DNA of 64,000 nucleotides from Ephemerocybe angulata (Eukaryota > Basidiomycota > Agaricomycetes > Agaricales > Psathyrellaceae), in the NCBI GenBank assembly GCA_013368325.1, contig JAACJK010000220.1, positions 62,001 through 126,000 of the forward strand, written 5' to 3'. The first letter of the stretch is position 1. The number at the start of each line of letters is the position of its first letter. The notes beneath the pieces are model-generated. The model saw nothing but the letters and a program-made list of their open reading frames with translations. It ran no database searches and had not been told where the DNA came from. Made by a program: the position numbers and the translations under genes. Shown in pieces: positions 26,747 through 37,991 of the stretch.

Positions 26747-28808
26747 ATGCTCTCCAGGATTTCCTCTAGCCGCACTGCAGCTTTCCGCATTGCGGGCGCC
26801 CAACGGCGCCTCGCATCTACTAAGGTGTGACCTGGATACCAGTTGTGCGGCCTGGGACCCCTATTCTGATACGGATATAGTCACTTCGGGAAACCCTTCA
26901 AGAGGTCATCCCAGCGAAGCAGGAGCAGCTCAAGAAGCTGGTACGTCTCTGGACCATATTGACAGCTCAAGTTCTGACAGGGGCGCTGGGCGCGTCGTAG
27001 AAATCGGAGCATAGCCAGACGGTTGTCGGCGATGTTAAGGTCAGCTCTGGTCAGTAATCTTGCCAGTAGAAAAGTATTCTGAAATCTGGCCAGGTTGAAA
27101 ACATTATTGGAGGCATGAGAGGATTGAAGGCCATGCTTTGGGAAGCATCAGTGTTGGACGCGAACGAGGTGAGCCTGCGGGTACCCTCACCCCTATCTAC
27201 GCGTCTGCTCACCTTTCTTGCAGGGGATCCGGTTCCATGGCCTTTCTATTCCAGACTGTCAGAAAGTCCTCCCTGCTGCCCCTGGAGGCAAGGAAATTAT
27301 TCCCGAGAGTATGCTCTGGCTGCTGCTCACTGGACAGGTTCCCACCGCCGAGCAGACGCGCCAACTTTCAGCAGAGCTTGCGGAGAAGGGAGAACTCCCC
27401 AAGTATATCGAGGATCTGCTTGATTCGCTTCCTCAAACTCTGCACCCTATGACTCAGTTGGGTATGGCCGTCGCGGCTCTGAACCGCGAGAGTGCCTTCC
27501 AAGCCGCGTACGAACGGGGCATCAAGAAGGGAGAGTATTGGACGCATACCCTGGAAGATTGTATTAACCTCATGGCGCGCCTGCCTGCTCTGGCCGCCCG
27601 CATCTATCGCAACGTATATAAGCCTGGCCAGGAACTGCCAGCCATTAACAAGGACTTGGATCTCATCGGTGCGATTCTGTTTCGTCGCTTATTTTTGATA
27701 CGCGTCCTGACGGCTCTCCGCGGACCGCAGGAAACTACTCTAACATGCTTGGGTACGGCAAGAACGAAAGCCTGACAGAATATCTCCGCCTGTACATTGC
27801 CTTGCACGGCGATCACGAAGGTGGAAATGCCTCGGCTCATACTGCTCGTCAGTTCTCTGTTCACTCTTCCTTACAGTTCAGTGTTTCTTATGGCTCGACA
27901 GATCTTGTCGGTTCCACACTCTCTGATCCCTATCTCTCGTACTCTGCGGCCCTGTTCGCGCTTGCCGGCCCACTTCATGGGTAATCCTGATCCCCTCATT
28001 AAAATGCCCCGTTCAAGAACTCATTCAACTCCACAGTCTCGCCAATCAGGAGGTGCTGAGATGGCAACTTGCCATGCAGAAAGAAATCGGTACAAACATC
28101 ACTCATGATAACATTCGTGACTACCTCTGGAAGACCCTCAAGAGCGGTCAGGTCGTCCCTGGGTATGCATGCACAAGCGCCTGTCGTCCCATGCCTAGGT
28201 ACTAACCACATGATATGGTAGATACGGCCACGGCGTCCTCCGCAACCCTGATCCTCGCTTCATCGCTTTGCAAGAATTCTGCCAGGCGCGCCCTGAGCTC
28301 AAAGAGAGTCCCATCGTTGAGCTCGTCAACAAGGTATATTCTCACCGTTCAAATTACTTCAAACCCAGGCTAATCTGCCTCGGTAGACATTCGAAGTTGC
28401 GCCTGATGTTCTGAAGGAACACGGCAAGGTTCGTGCACCCATTTCCACCACCATAAACTGATCTGAAGTGACCTTTAAATAGACCAAAAACCCTTACCCC
28501 AACGTTGACGCCACATCTGGCTGCGTGCTTTACCACTACGGGCTGACCGAGTTCAAGTATTATACTGTTATCTTTGGTGTTTCCCGAGCTCTTGGCTGTC
28601 TGACTCAACTGGTGTGGGCCCGAGGTACGTGTTGTCTACTACCGTCCCGTGTAACCATGCTCATAGCTTCGAAGCCCTCGGCCTGCCTCTTGAGCGTCCG
28701 AAGTGTATGTTTTTAGACTGTTTATTTTTAAAACACTTGCTGATGTTCTATTTCTCCCCAGCTGTGTCGATGGATGTCCTTCAAAAGCTCGTCGACAATA
28801 GCAAGTGA
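26747..28808 (+). CDS. CIT1: Citrate synthase, mitochondrial
   Basis: Condenses acetyl-CoA and oxaloacetate to citrate in the TCA cycle. Thirteen exons (26747-26824, 26881-26940, 27001-27039, 27094-27168, 27224-27668, 27731-27847, 27902-27980, 28037-28162, 28222-28333, 28387-28428, 28483-28624, 28675-28704, 28762-28808) give 463 residues. The N-terminus [20 protein letters not shown] is an amphipathic matrix-targeting sequence. Active-site regions are intact: [15 protein letters not shown] (His), [16 protein letters not shown] (His) and [16 protein letters not shown] (Asp). The C-terminus [13 protein letters not shown] has no peroxisomal SKL, supporting the mitochondrial form. The join at 28624/28675 uses the CGAAG acceptor, which restores [14 protein letters not shown]. 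Confidence 0.96.
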
Positions 28809-29143
28809 ACAAATACGGACGCGCACTTCCAATCTCCGTACTCACACTCAAGTACCTGGCAAAGAGGCACTGGTAACAATAGCATTTTACACATATACAT
28901 ACAACAATAGAATTCGGTTTCAAAGCCTGAAATATCCCAATCAAAAAATCGTATCAAACGCAGCCCCGGAGTCTATATATAACCTGGATAACTTGAGAGG
29001 AAAAAGAGGAAAGACTTCAGAAGATGCAGGTGGCATGCAGGTATAGCTGAATCACAGAGCTGAATAAATAAGGCTAGGGGCCCACGGACCGCAGATCACT
29101 AGTAATGGAATGACGGGGAAGCTGGCGACCGCAATCACGATCG
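28809..29143. other. Convergent 3' region
   Basis: This lies between the stops of citrate synthase and the Pro-rich gene. It is AT-rich (for example around 28880-28990), with no coding frame. It is expected to hold both 3' UTRs and poly(A) sites. Confidence 0.4.
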
Positions 29144-30512
29144 TCAGAATTTTCCAGCCCTCCCGCCTGCAGGATTGGGAGCAGGCATTCCCTGAGGTGG
29201 CATTCCCTGAGGGGCGTAATTGCCTGGGGGTGGACGGGGTCCTCCGAAGCCATTCGGAGGTGGTGGACCGGGTGGCATACCAGGACGACCCCCTTGCGGA
29301 GGCGGTCCTGGTCTTCCCTGATTGGGGGGATAGCCCTGTGGCGGGGGCCCATATCCACCTGGAGGTGGAGGTCCTTGCCCAGGAGGGAATGGACGACCGC
29401 CTGGAGGAGGGCCGTTTTGGAATCCCCCAGGCGGAGGTGGACGATTACCAGGCATAGGCATTGGGCCTCCACCTGGCCCGCCCGGGGGAGGACGCTGGGC
29501 TTGCGGCGGTGGAGGGCCTTGGTTGGGCGGAGGACCTTGCCCGGGACGACCTTGAGGGGGAGGGGGTCGATTACCCACAGGGCCAGTATCTTGCAATGCG
29601 ACGGGAGCGCGGGCAGCAGCGGGAACGGGCGGAGGGTTCTTTTCAGCTGCCTTTATGATTTCGTCGCTACACAGCATGTCAGCCATCGTGTCTTTGAGAC
29701 AAAAGAAATCCCCTTACTCGAGTAGGTTCAACGCTGCACAGAGGACGACCCATTCAACGCAATCCTCGTTCCCTTCTCCAAGAGTTTGCCAAACAGCTTT
29801 CTCCTCTGGTGTTTTCCCGGTGATACTGATACGTGTGCCACCGCCGGTTCCGTTAGGTCCTGGTGGGTTCTTCTGGATCTTGCCAAACTCGATTCGCTTG
29901 GGGGGGATATTATGGCCAGCATAAGCGAAGTAGAACATAGACCAAAAAGCGGCGTTGGGGTTCGGCTTAGATATCTGGAAGAGGGGCAGATCGGGAGAGT
30001 CTGGGGAAGGGAGGGAAAGCTTGTAAATCGGAGAGATAACTCCGGTGTTGGCTATAGACCACTTGAGATTGCGAGAGGCTTCACAGCGTACGACCCGAGA
30101 CGATGATGAGGATCCATGGCCAGGGTCGGACGCAGAGGTCTTTCCGGGCTCCTTGGGACGCGGGGGAAAGAGTTTGGCTACGCACAGATCACCTTGCGGG
30201 GACGGCGTCAAAAGGTAATTCTCGGTGTTCTGGACAACGGTTAACAGAGATCAGAGCTGCAGATTCGAGAGCACATACAAAGTTTGTGTGCAGATACGAG
30301 TAGAGAATATTGGTGGGCTGGCCTGGACGACTAGAAGTCAGTAACCAAGGACAAGGGTTGGACTGCAGATGTACGGACCATGGGGCGTAACAATCAAGGT
30401 CGGCAGATGGTTTGGGATGGGCGGATGGGACGGTGAGGTGTAAACGGCATATATAGCTGGAAATGCGCGTTAAAAAAGAACTCGGAAGGACTCTCAACGA
30501 CTTACCAGCCAT
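29144..30512 (-). CDS. Uncharacterised protein with globular N-terminal domain and Pro/Gly-rich tail
   Basis: Not recognised. Exons 30512-30506, 30456-30375, 30330-30279, 30229-29718 and 29666-29144 give about 391 residues. The first coding exon is only 7 nt (ATGGCTG). The first ~220 residues look like a folded domain (MAAIYAVYTSPSHPPIPNHL; FQISKPNPNAAFWSMFYFAY; HNIPPKRIEFGKIQK; CVEWVVLCAALNLLDDEIIK). The rest is a low-complexity PPP/GGP/QGPP tail ending GGRAGKF, as found in proteins that bind SH3, WW or profilin partners or form condensates. No TM or signal peptide. Head-to-head with the PP2A B56 gene. The splice pattern is my inference but is frame-consistent throughout. Confidence 0.7.
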
Positions 30513-30734
30513 GGCGGTTCGGGTCTGGGAACTCAGCCCTGCCCAGTCGTTATGTGACAACTTGTAGTAACAGAGTCACATGACCCCTGTTTCCTGTCAC
30601 GGTTCGCTGTCCATCGATTCTGTCTCCGACGACGAGCTCGACTGGCTGTTCATCGCTCGCAACGACCTTGACGGCCTGCTTCCCTCTGCCACCTCCCACA
30701 TCTGCTTCCAACTCCCCAACGCCGGTGAATGGTC

Positions 30735-33167
30735 ATGAAGAAGATTCAAAAGACCTTGGTAGCTGCCCCCGCTATCCCGTTTCACGCGTCCGCTAATGTC
30801 TCTTCCAGCTAAGATCTTCTAGTTCTTCCAAGAAGGACTCGAAAGCCAATGCTTCCAACTCCAACCCTGTCCCTCCGCCGCCGCCCCCGAACAATGCGAA
30901 ACCCCTGCCCCAGCCCGGAGGCTCCTCGAGCCACCATCTCTCAGGAAACTACAGCCAGGCCTCGTCGTTGAGATCGGGCTCTGCGGGTCCTCCTGGACCT
31001 GTAACTCCGGATCGTAGATCACCTGGTGATCACGCTTCTCCCGCACCACCCATCGTTGTTGTTTCCTCAGATACCTCAGATGCCCATAGGTCAAACCTTG
31101 GCCAAGATCGCCTTTCTTTGGATTCGGGAACAGCGACGCCTCCCCGCAACACCACTCTGAACCGTCTTCGCGCTGGACCGAAGGATACTATCCCAATGGT
31201 TGGGAAGCCGCCGAGGAAACAGAGGAGCAGTAGATTTGTGGTTACCGAGAAGGTGGAAATCGAGCGTTTACCTCCTTTCAGCGGTGAGTGACGCCTTGTC
31301 CCTCTGCAACTTGCGTCTCATTTCACTTTTACAGAAACCCCTCCCAGCGACCGACCTCAACTTTTTATAAAGAAACTGGCTCAGTGCCGGGTTCTTTTCG
31401 ATTTTAATGATGCAAGTTCAGAACTCAAGGGCAAGCAAATCAAGGCTCAGACGCTTCACGAGATGTTGGAGTACATCACGACCCAACGTGGTGTTATAAC
31501 TGAACATGTGTACCCAGAAGTTGTGAACATGGTATGTAATTCCACTGGTCGGTCATCAGATGCCTTATCCGCTGTAGTTTGCCACCAATCTGTTCCGCTC
31601 GATACCCCCACCTGTCAACCCTGTTGGCGACGCTTTCGATCCCGAAGAAGATGAGCCTGTTCTTGAACTCGCATGGCCGCATCTTCAGATTGTTTACGAG
31701 TTCTTCCTTCGCTTCGTGGAAAGCCCTGATTTCAACACCAACCTTGCCAAGCGTTACATCGACCAACCTTTTGTCCTGAACCTGCTGGAACTCTTTGACT
31801 CAGAAGACCCCCGCGAACGCGACTTCCTCAAGACTACTCTCCACCGAATTTATGGCAAATTCCTTAATCTTCGGGCGTTCATCCGAAGGTCCATCAACAA
31901 TGTCTTTTTCCAATTTGTCTACGAAACCGAGCGTCATAACGGCATCGCAGAGCTGCTCGAGATCCTGGGGTCGATTATCAACGGATTCGCCCTCCCGTTA
32001 AAGGATGAGCACAAGATCTTCCTTACACGCGTCCTAATCCCCCTCCACAAAGTCAAGAGCCTTTCACTATACCATCCCCAACTGGCGTACTGTGTCGTGC
32101 AATTCTTGGAGAAAGACCCACAGCTCGCAGAGGAAGTGATGATGGGCCTTCTCAAGTTCTGGCCCAAGGTCAACTCGCCAAAGGAGGTCATGTTCCTCAA
32201 CGAAGTCGAAGAGGTCTTGGACGTCACGGACCCGGTCGAGTTCCAGAAGATCCAGGTGGCTTTATTCCACCAACTTGCTCGCTGTATCAACAGCCAACAT
32301 TTCCAGGTGGCTGAGCGGGCGCTCCTCTACTGGAATAATGAATACGTTGTCAACCTTATGAGCGACAACCTCCCCACTATTCTCCCCATCGTATTCCCTG
32401 CTCTTTATACTAATTCGAAATCTCATTGGAACCGGTGGGTTTCCTCTCCTCTCCACATTGCAGGTTCATTCAACTCGAGTTACTACCAGGACTATTCATG
32501 GCATGGTTTACAATGCGCTGAAACTGTTTATGGAAATCAACCCTGATCTGTTCGACGAGACTCTGCAGCAGTACAAGCAGAATAAACTACGGTCAGTGAC
32601 GTGTTCCTCACCCGCTTTGGCGATTCTAAGGCACCTACACAGTGAGCAAGAACATGCCGTCTCACAGTATAATGCATGGAAACAACTTCGAGACATTGCA
32701 ATCAAGAACGCAGGCGGTCAGCTGCCCAATGGATACATCGAGCCACTGCGCGACGAGCCACCACCACCAACCGCGATTGACGATGCGGATATTCTGGATC
32801 TGTCTATGGAGTTGAATGCCGCCTCCATCGATGATGTCCCGGGTGACCTGGACGATTCCGGAATTGAGCGGGTTCCAATGGCCGACCCTGGCTTGGACGT
32901 AAGTCATCGCGTTCTTATTCCGCATAGGATTGCTTGATTCTATTGTATGTGTTCTCAGACTCCTATTCCTCAGGTCGGACACCATGAAAACGTCGCAGGT
33001 ACTGATCACGGCTTGCACACACGTCGGAAAAGTGTACTTCCGGGTACGTTGTCTCCTTAGACTGTGGCACAATTGTTGAGTCGACGTTCTCTGCAGTGGA
33101 CCCAAGCGTCCTGCGTGACCTGCAGGCTCACCGAAGTCTGGACGACGCCCCAAATCACGGACGTTAA
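30735..33167 (+). CDS. PP2A regulatory subunit B56/B' (Rts1-like)
   Basis: Targeting subunit that steers protein phosphatase 2A to substrates, with roles in mitosis, stress and cell-size control. Exons 30735-30758, 30809-31283, 31335-31531, 31578-32434, 32490-32591, 32643-32898, 32959-33043 and 33097-33167 encode about 688 residues. A disordered Ser/Pro N-terminus is followed by the B56 HEAT-like core ([113 protein letters not shown]). The substrate-binding B56 core is well conserved. The short C-terminal tail after the core is divergent. Confidence 0.95.
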
Positions 33168-33669
33168 ACGCACGATCAGTACCGCCGATATACACCTTAC
33201 TTGATGGCTCCTCCTGTATCCGATTTGTCGCTCTCTTTTCCGCTTCTTTTTCCATCTCCTGTATTGCAGACCAGGCCCCTCTTTTGCCGTGTTGTTTTGA
33301 GTGATCTTATTACCGACTGTATCATGTAACGCTTTCTACCGAAAAGACAGCCAATACCATACCATAGGATTTTCATCTTCTACTGCAGGCGCTGTTGCAC
33401 GAAAGTGCTAGAAACGAACGCGCGATGACCTTGCCCGATATGGCAAAGGCATGACGCTATAGATCACGTGCGAGGGCAAAAGTTCCAGAGGTTTCGCAGA
33501 CATTCTGGCTGGATCCAAGGGTTGGGTAGATATAAAAACAGGAACTGCGACAAATGGCTACCTCACTGCTCTGTTTGTTTCATTCTACCCTCTCTATCCA
33601 CCACTGTTAGTCTCATCCCCTCCCCATTTCACGAGCGATCCCAACTGATCTCTTCTCCAGACCTCCGCC
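33168..33669 (+). promoter_or_regulatory. HSP70 promoter with TATA box and heat-shock-element-like site
   Basis: A TATAAAAA box lies at 33531-33538, about 130 bp before the HSP70 ATG. Upstream, 33483-33495 reads TTCcaGAGgtTTC, three alternating 5-bp heat-shock units with one mismatch (GAG for GAA). Another GAA-rich group (CGAAAG..AGAAACGAAC) is at 33398-33411. This layout fits control by heat-shock factor. Use in vivo is inferred. Confidence 0.6.
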
Positions 33670-35844
33670 ATGTCCTCTTCAAAAGCTGTCGGTATCGATC
33701 TCGGCACCACCTACTCGTGCGTATCTTCCTCGAAAATTTATCCTATATCGGTCTGACTTTCTTTTTTCCTTAGTTGTGTTGGTGTGTGGCAGAACGATCG
33801 TGTCGAAATTATCGCCAACGACCAGGGTAACCGAACCACCCCTTCCTACGTCTCCTTTTCCGAGAACGAGCGTCTCATTGGAGATGCCGCCAAGAACCAG
33901 ACTGCTATGAACCCTCACAACACGTAAGTTTCCTCTCTTCCCTTTCAATGTATCACGTTTACCAACAAATTGTTAGTGTTTTCGACGCTAAGCGTCTCAT
34001 CGGTCGCAAGTTTGACGATCCCGAGGTCCAGTCCGATATGAAGCACTTCCCCTTCGCCGTCATCAACAAGGGCGGAAAGCCTTACGTCAGGGTTGAGTAC
34101 CGTGGCGAGACTAAGGAGTTTGTAAGTGCATTCAATCAGCCTCTTTCGTATATGCGTGCTCATTCGCTTTCCAGTCACCCGAAGAGATCTCCTCTATGAT
34201 TCTTCTGAAGATGAAGGAGACTGCCGAGTCGTACCTTGGCACCACCGTCAACAACGCCGTCGTCACCGTTCCTGCGTACTTCAACGACTCCCAACGTCAA
34301 GCTACCAAGGATGCTGGTACCATCTCCGGCATGAACGTCCTCCGTATCATCAACGAACCCACTGCCGCCGCTATCGCCTACGGTCTGGACAAGAAGGTCG
34401 TCGGCGAGCGTAACGTCCTCATCTTCGATCTCGGAGGAGGAACTTTCGATGTCTCTCTGTTGACCATCGAGGAGGGTATCTTCGAAGTCAAGGCCACCGC
34501 TGGTGATACTCACTTGGGTGGTGAAGATTTCGACAACCGTCTCGTGAACCACTTCATCCAGGAGTTCAAGCGCAAGCACAAGAAGGGTAAGTTGATTTCC
34601 GCTTCCGCCCGTAGGTCCGATCACTGACGTCGTGCTCGTAAGATCTCTCCGGCAACCCTCGTGCTGTCCGTCGTCTCCGCACTGCTTGCGAGCGTGCCAA
34701 GCGTACCCTCTCCTCCGCCACCCAGACCTCCATCGAGATCGACTCCCTTTTCGAGGGTATCGACTTCTACACCTCCCTCACCCGTGCCCGTTTCGAGGAG
34801 CTCTGCCAGGATCTGTTCCGAAGCACCCTCGAGCCCGTCGAGAAGGTTCTCCGCGACTCCAAGATTGACAAGTCTAACGTCCACGAGATCGTCCTCGTCG
34901 GTGGTTCCACTCGTATTCCCCGTATCGTCAAGCTTGTGTCCGACTTCTTCAACGGCAAGGAGCCCAACAAGAGCATCAACCCCGATGAGGCCGTCGCCTA
35001 CGGTGCCGCTGTCCAGGCCGCCATTCTCTCCGGTGACACCTCGGAGAAGACCCAGGATCTCCTCCTCCTCGATGTCGCTCCCCTCTCCCTCGGTATTGAG
35101 ACCGCTGGTGGTGTCATGACTCCCCTCATCAAGCGCAACACCACTGTCCCCACCAAGAAGTCCGAGATCTTCTCTACCTACGCCGACAACCAGCCTGGTG
35201 TTCTCATCCAAGTGTACGAAGGTGAGCGCGCTCGCACCAAGGACAACAACCTTCTCGGCAAGTTCGAGCTCTCTGGCATCCCCCCGGCCCCCCGTGGTGT
35301 TCCCCAGATCGAGGTTACCTTCGATATCGACGCCAACGGTATCCTCAACGTCTCCGCATCCGACAAGACCACCGGCAAGTCCAACCGCATCACCATCACC
35401 AACGACAAGGGTCGTCTCTCCAAGGAGGAGATCGATCGTATGGTTTCCGAGGCTGAGAAGTACAAGGCTGAGGACGAGGAGGCTGCTGCTCGCATCACCT
35501 CGAAGAACGGCCTCGAGTCGTACGCCTACAACCTGCGCAACTCGCTGAACGACGACAAGCTCGCCGACAAGTTCGATGCCGCCGACAAGACCAAGCTCGA
35601 GACCGCCGTCAACGAGACCATCCAATGGCTCGATGCCTCTCAGGAGGCCTCGAAGGACGAGTACGAGTCGAAGCAGAAGGAGCTTGAGGCCATCGCCAAC
35701 CCCATCATGCAGCGACTCTACGGTCAGGCAGGTGGTGCACCCGGTGGCTTCCCTGGTGCTGGTGGTGCTGCTCCTGGCGGATTCCCCGGTGCTGGTGGCG
35801 CTGCCGCCCACGAGGATGGCCCCAGCGTCGAGGAGGTTGACTAG
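33670..35844 (+). CDS. Cytosolic HSP70 chaperone (SSA type)
   Basis: ATP-driven chaperone of cytosol and nucleus. Exons 33670-33716, 33774-33923, 33977-34121, 34175-34586 and 34643-35844 give 651 residues. HSP70 signatures are present: [31 protein letters not shown] and [13 protein letters not shown]. The substrate-binding domain, a [13 protein letters not shown] tail and the EEVD C-terminus follow; EEVD marks cytosolic forms that dock TPR co-chaperones. Codon use is extremely biased (GTC, CTC, AAG, GGT), a sign of very high expression compared with its neighbours. The promoter has a TATA box and a heat-shock-like element. Confidence 0.98.
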
Positions 35845-36693
35845 TCGCTTTCTTTACTCTTCCTATCTCTCTTCGTTCACTTTCTTATATCATTGCATCA
35901 TTTCCTGTACCCTGCATTGCATCTTACGAGGACTCACGAACCCAATATCATCAATCTTACCTTGTAATTCGTACCATAAATTTCACTTTTGTTCACTCTC
36001 GCAGAGGTACGGTACCCTCTCTCAATAGATCCTTCTCTTGATAACTGGCTTATCTGTCAGATCCAGAGCGGGCAGAAAAACGGCTATCAAGTACAAAGAA
36101 GAGTATTACAATAGATCCCATCGATGGCTGCTATAATTACAGCTTCTCGACTTGCAAGTTGCGACCTCTGTCTGACAAACGATTTTATGTAAGATCTAAG
36201 GATGCGCGGCTACTTTCCCAAAAACCGTAGATCTCACCGAGCCATCCGAATCGTGCGAAGCCGTCATTCAGCGTCACTATGTACCTTGGAACCCTGAGAT
36301 CAAATTAGGATCTGCCATCGAGCCTGAAGCTCACTAGCGATCACTGCTCGGGCCCGTTGGGAAGCGCTCTCGGATAGCTGGATTCAGGGGTTAAAGATTA
36401 GCCGGCGCTTGAACCGTCTTCGGCGCTTGTTTGGCCTGTCGCAGCAAGGCTTGAGGCCTATCGCCTCTTGGCCTCTTTCTTATGCAGGCTCCTCAGGATA
36501 TCATCCGTGATATTCAGTGAACCAGGATTCAAGTCCAAGAACCGGGAAACGCGTACTTTATACCCGGACCCGAGGGAGCCCGAGGGGCTCAGCTGACCAT
36601 GGTAGCACACCTTTAGCCGCATCTGGGCCCGTGAGGCTTCGGTTATAAGAAAGTGGTACATTCTGAGCGCTGCACACCAACTGACCTGGAACC
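35845..36693. other. Intergenic region downstream of HSP70
   Basis: The first ~150 bp are T/C-rich and look like the HSP70 3' UTR. The rest has no supported coding frame, RNA gene or clear repeat. Confidence 0.4.
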
Positions 36694-37991
36694 ATGACCA
36701 CGATTGCGGACAACATCGAGATAAGAAATCGATCCTTCGCTCCGAAGCCACCTACGTTTTCGTCGAAGGAAGAGGAGCGGGGGTTCCTCAAGTTTCGTCT
36801 CGCTCAGGCATTCCGTATTTTTGGTACCACCTCCCCGAATCTGACCTGAGGTAGCTAGCCACTCATCTATGGCGCTGCTATATAGGTAACTTGGGATACA
36901 GCGAAGGAGTCGCTGGCCATATCACCGTCAGGGTGCGTTTGTCCCAGTGGCAAATGAAACGATACTGAGTTGAGAGTGCTGTCCGGTATTAGGATCCCAT
37001 CCGTCCCGACTGCTTTTGGGTCAATCCCTTCGTAAGTGTTGCTACTACATTTTCCGATCATCTACCATCGACATTGCTACCATAGGGACTCCACTTCACT
37101 CTCATCCAACCTTCAGATTTGTTGTTAGTCGAGTAAGTCCTCCAAGATCTCAACGTTCGAGTCGTGTTTTCGCTTATCAGGTCCTCAACTTTGTTCGTGA
37201 CATAGCCATTCGGGAAGCATCCAGGTAAGTTTGATCTCAATATGTTTTGTGTAAGTCCATGTTATTCAGTGGTCCTGTTAGGATGAGTCTGGACCTCGGC
37301 GGATGCTGAACACAGCGGCCTACATGATCCATTCTGCTGTACACGCCGCCCGGCCTGACGTTTTGTGCGCTGCTCACACTCATTCAATTCACGGCAAAGC
37401 CTTTTCTTCGCTCGGAGTTCCGCTGGACATGCTCAATCAAGATGCATGCGCATTCTATGATGTATGACCTTCATCCTTGCATCTGGTCTTGTGTTTAACA
37501 ATCATTCCCTCCTTTCTTCAAAGGACGTCGTTCTGTATAGCCAATTTAATGGTATTGTTCTCAACGAGGAAGAGGGAAACCAAATATCGCAGGCGCTCGG
37601 GGCTAAAAAGGTATGTTCCGATTCACTAACAATATTGTAAGGCTATCACTCATTTCGGCATACGTCCCAGGCTGCCATCCTCCAGAATCACGGCCTCTTG
37701 GTAGCGACAAACTCGATAGAAGCCACAGTCTTCTTCTACATTGCTCTGGAGAGAGCGTGCCAATCGCAACTAATGGCTGATGCGGCGGCAGGTGCACATG
37801 GGCGCAGGCCACTCAAGATCCCTGATGAAGAGGCCCTGAAGACATCGCGTACGAACGGTACCATGGGCGCGGGGTGGTTCCAAGGACTCATCGAGTTTCA
37901 GCTCCTGGAATTTCGCGAGGGTGGAAGGCCATATGTATCTGCGAAGCCCGAGACTGCTGCGGAGAGCGCTACCCTGAACGCTTCGAATTGA
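36694..37991 (+). CDS. Class II aldolase/adducin-domain protein
   Basis: Member of the AraD/fuculose-phosphate-aldolase superfamily. Exons 36694-36823, 36886-36932, 36993-37031, 37086-37132, 37206-37224, 37282-37461, 37524-37610 and 37671-37991 give about 289 residues. Conserved blocks are LGYSEGVAGHITVRDP, FWVNPFGLHFTLIQPSDLLL, the zinc-ligand motif HTHSIHGKAFS and ILQNHGLLVATNSIEAT. Two introns flank a 19-nt micro-exon that supplies VDHSGSI. Related fungal proteins are often poorly characterised. The substrate cannot be inferred: it could be an aldolase, epimerase or decarboxylase. The mature protein seems cytosolic. Confidence 0.85.

Noticed and set aside
34621..35811. 396-codon open frame antisense to HSP70
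   Set aside because: Long antisense frames are a known by-product of the biased codon use of HSP70 genes; the sense frame has every family motif.
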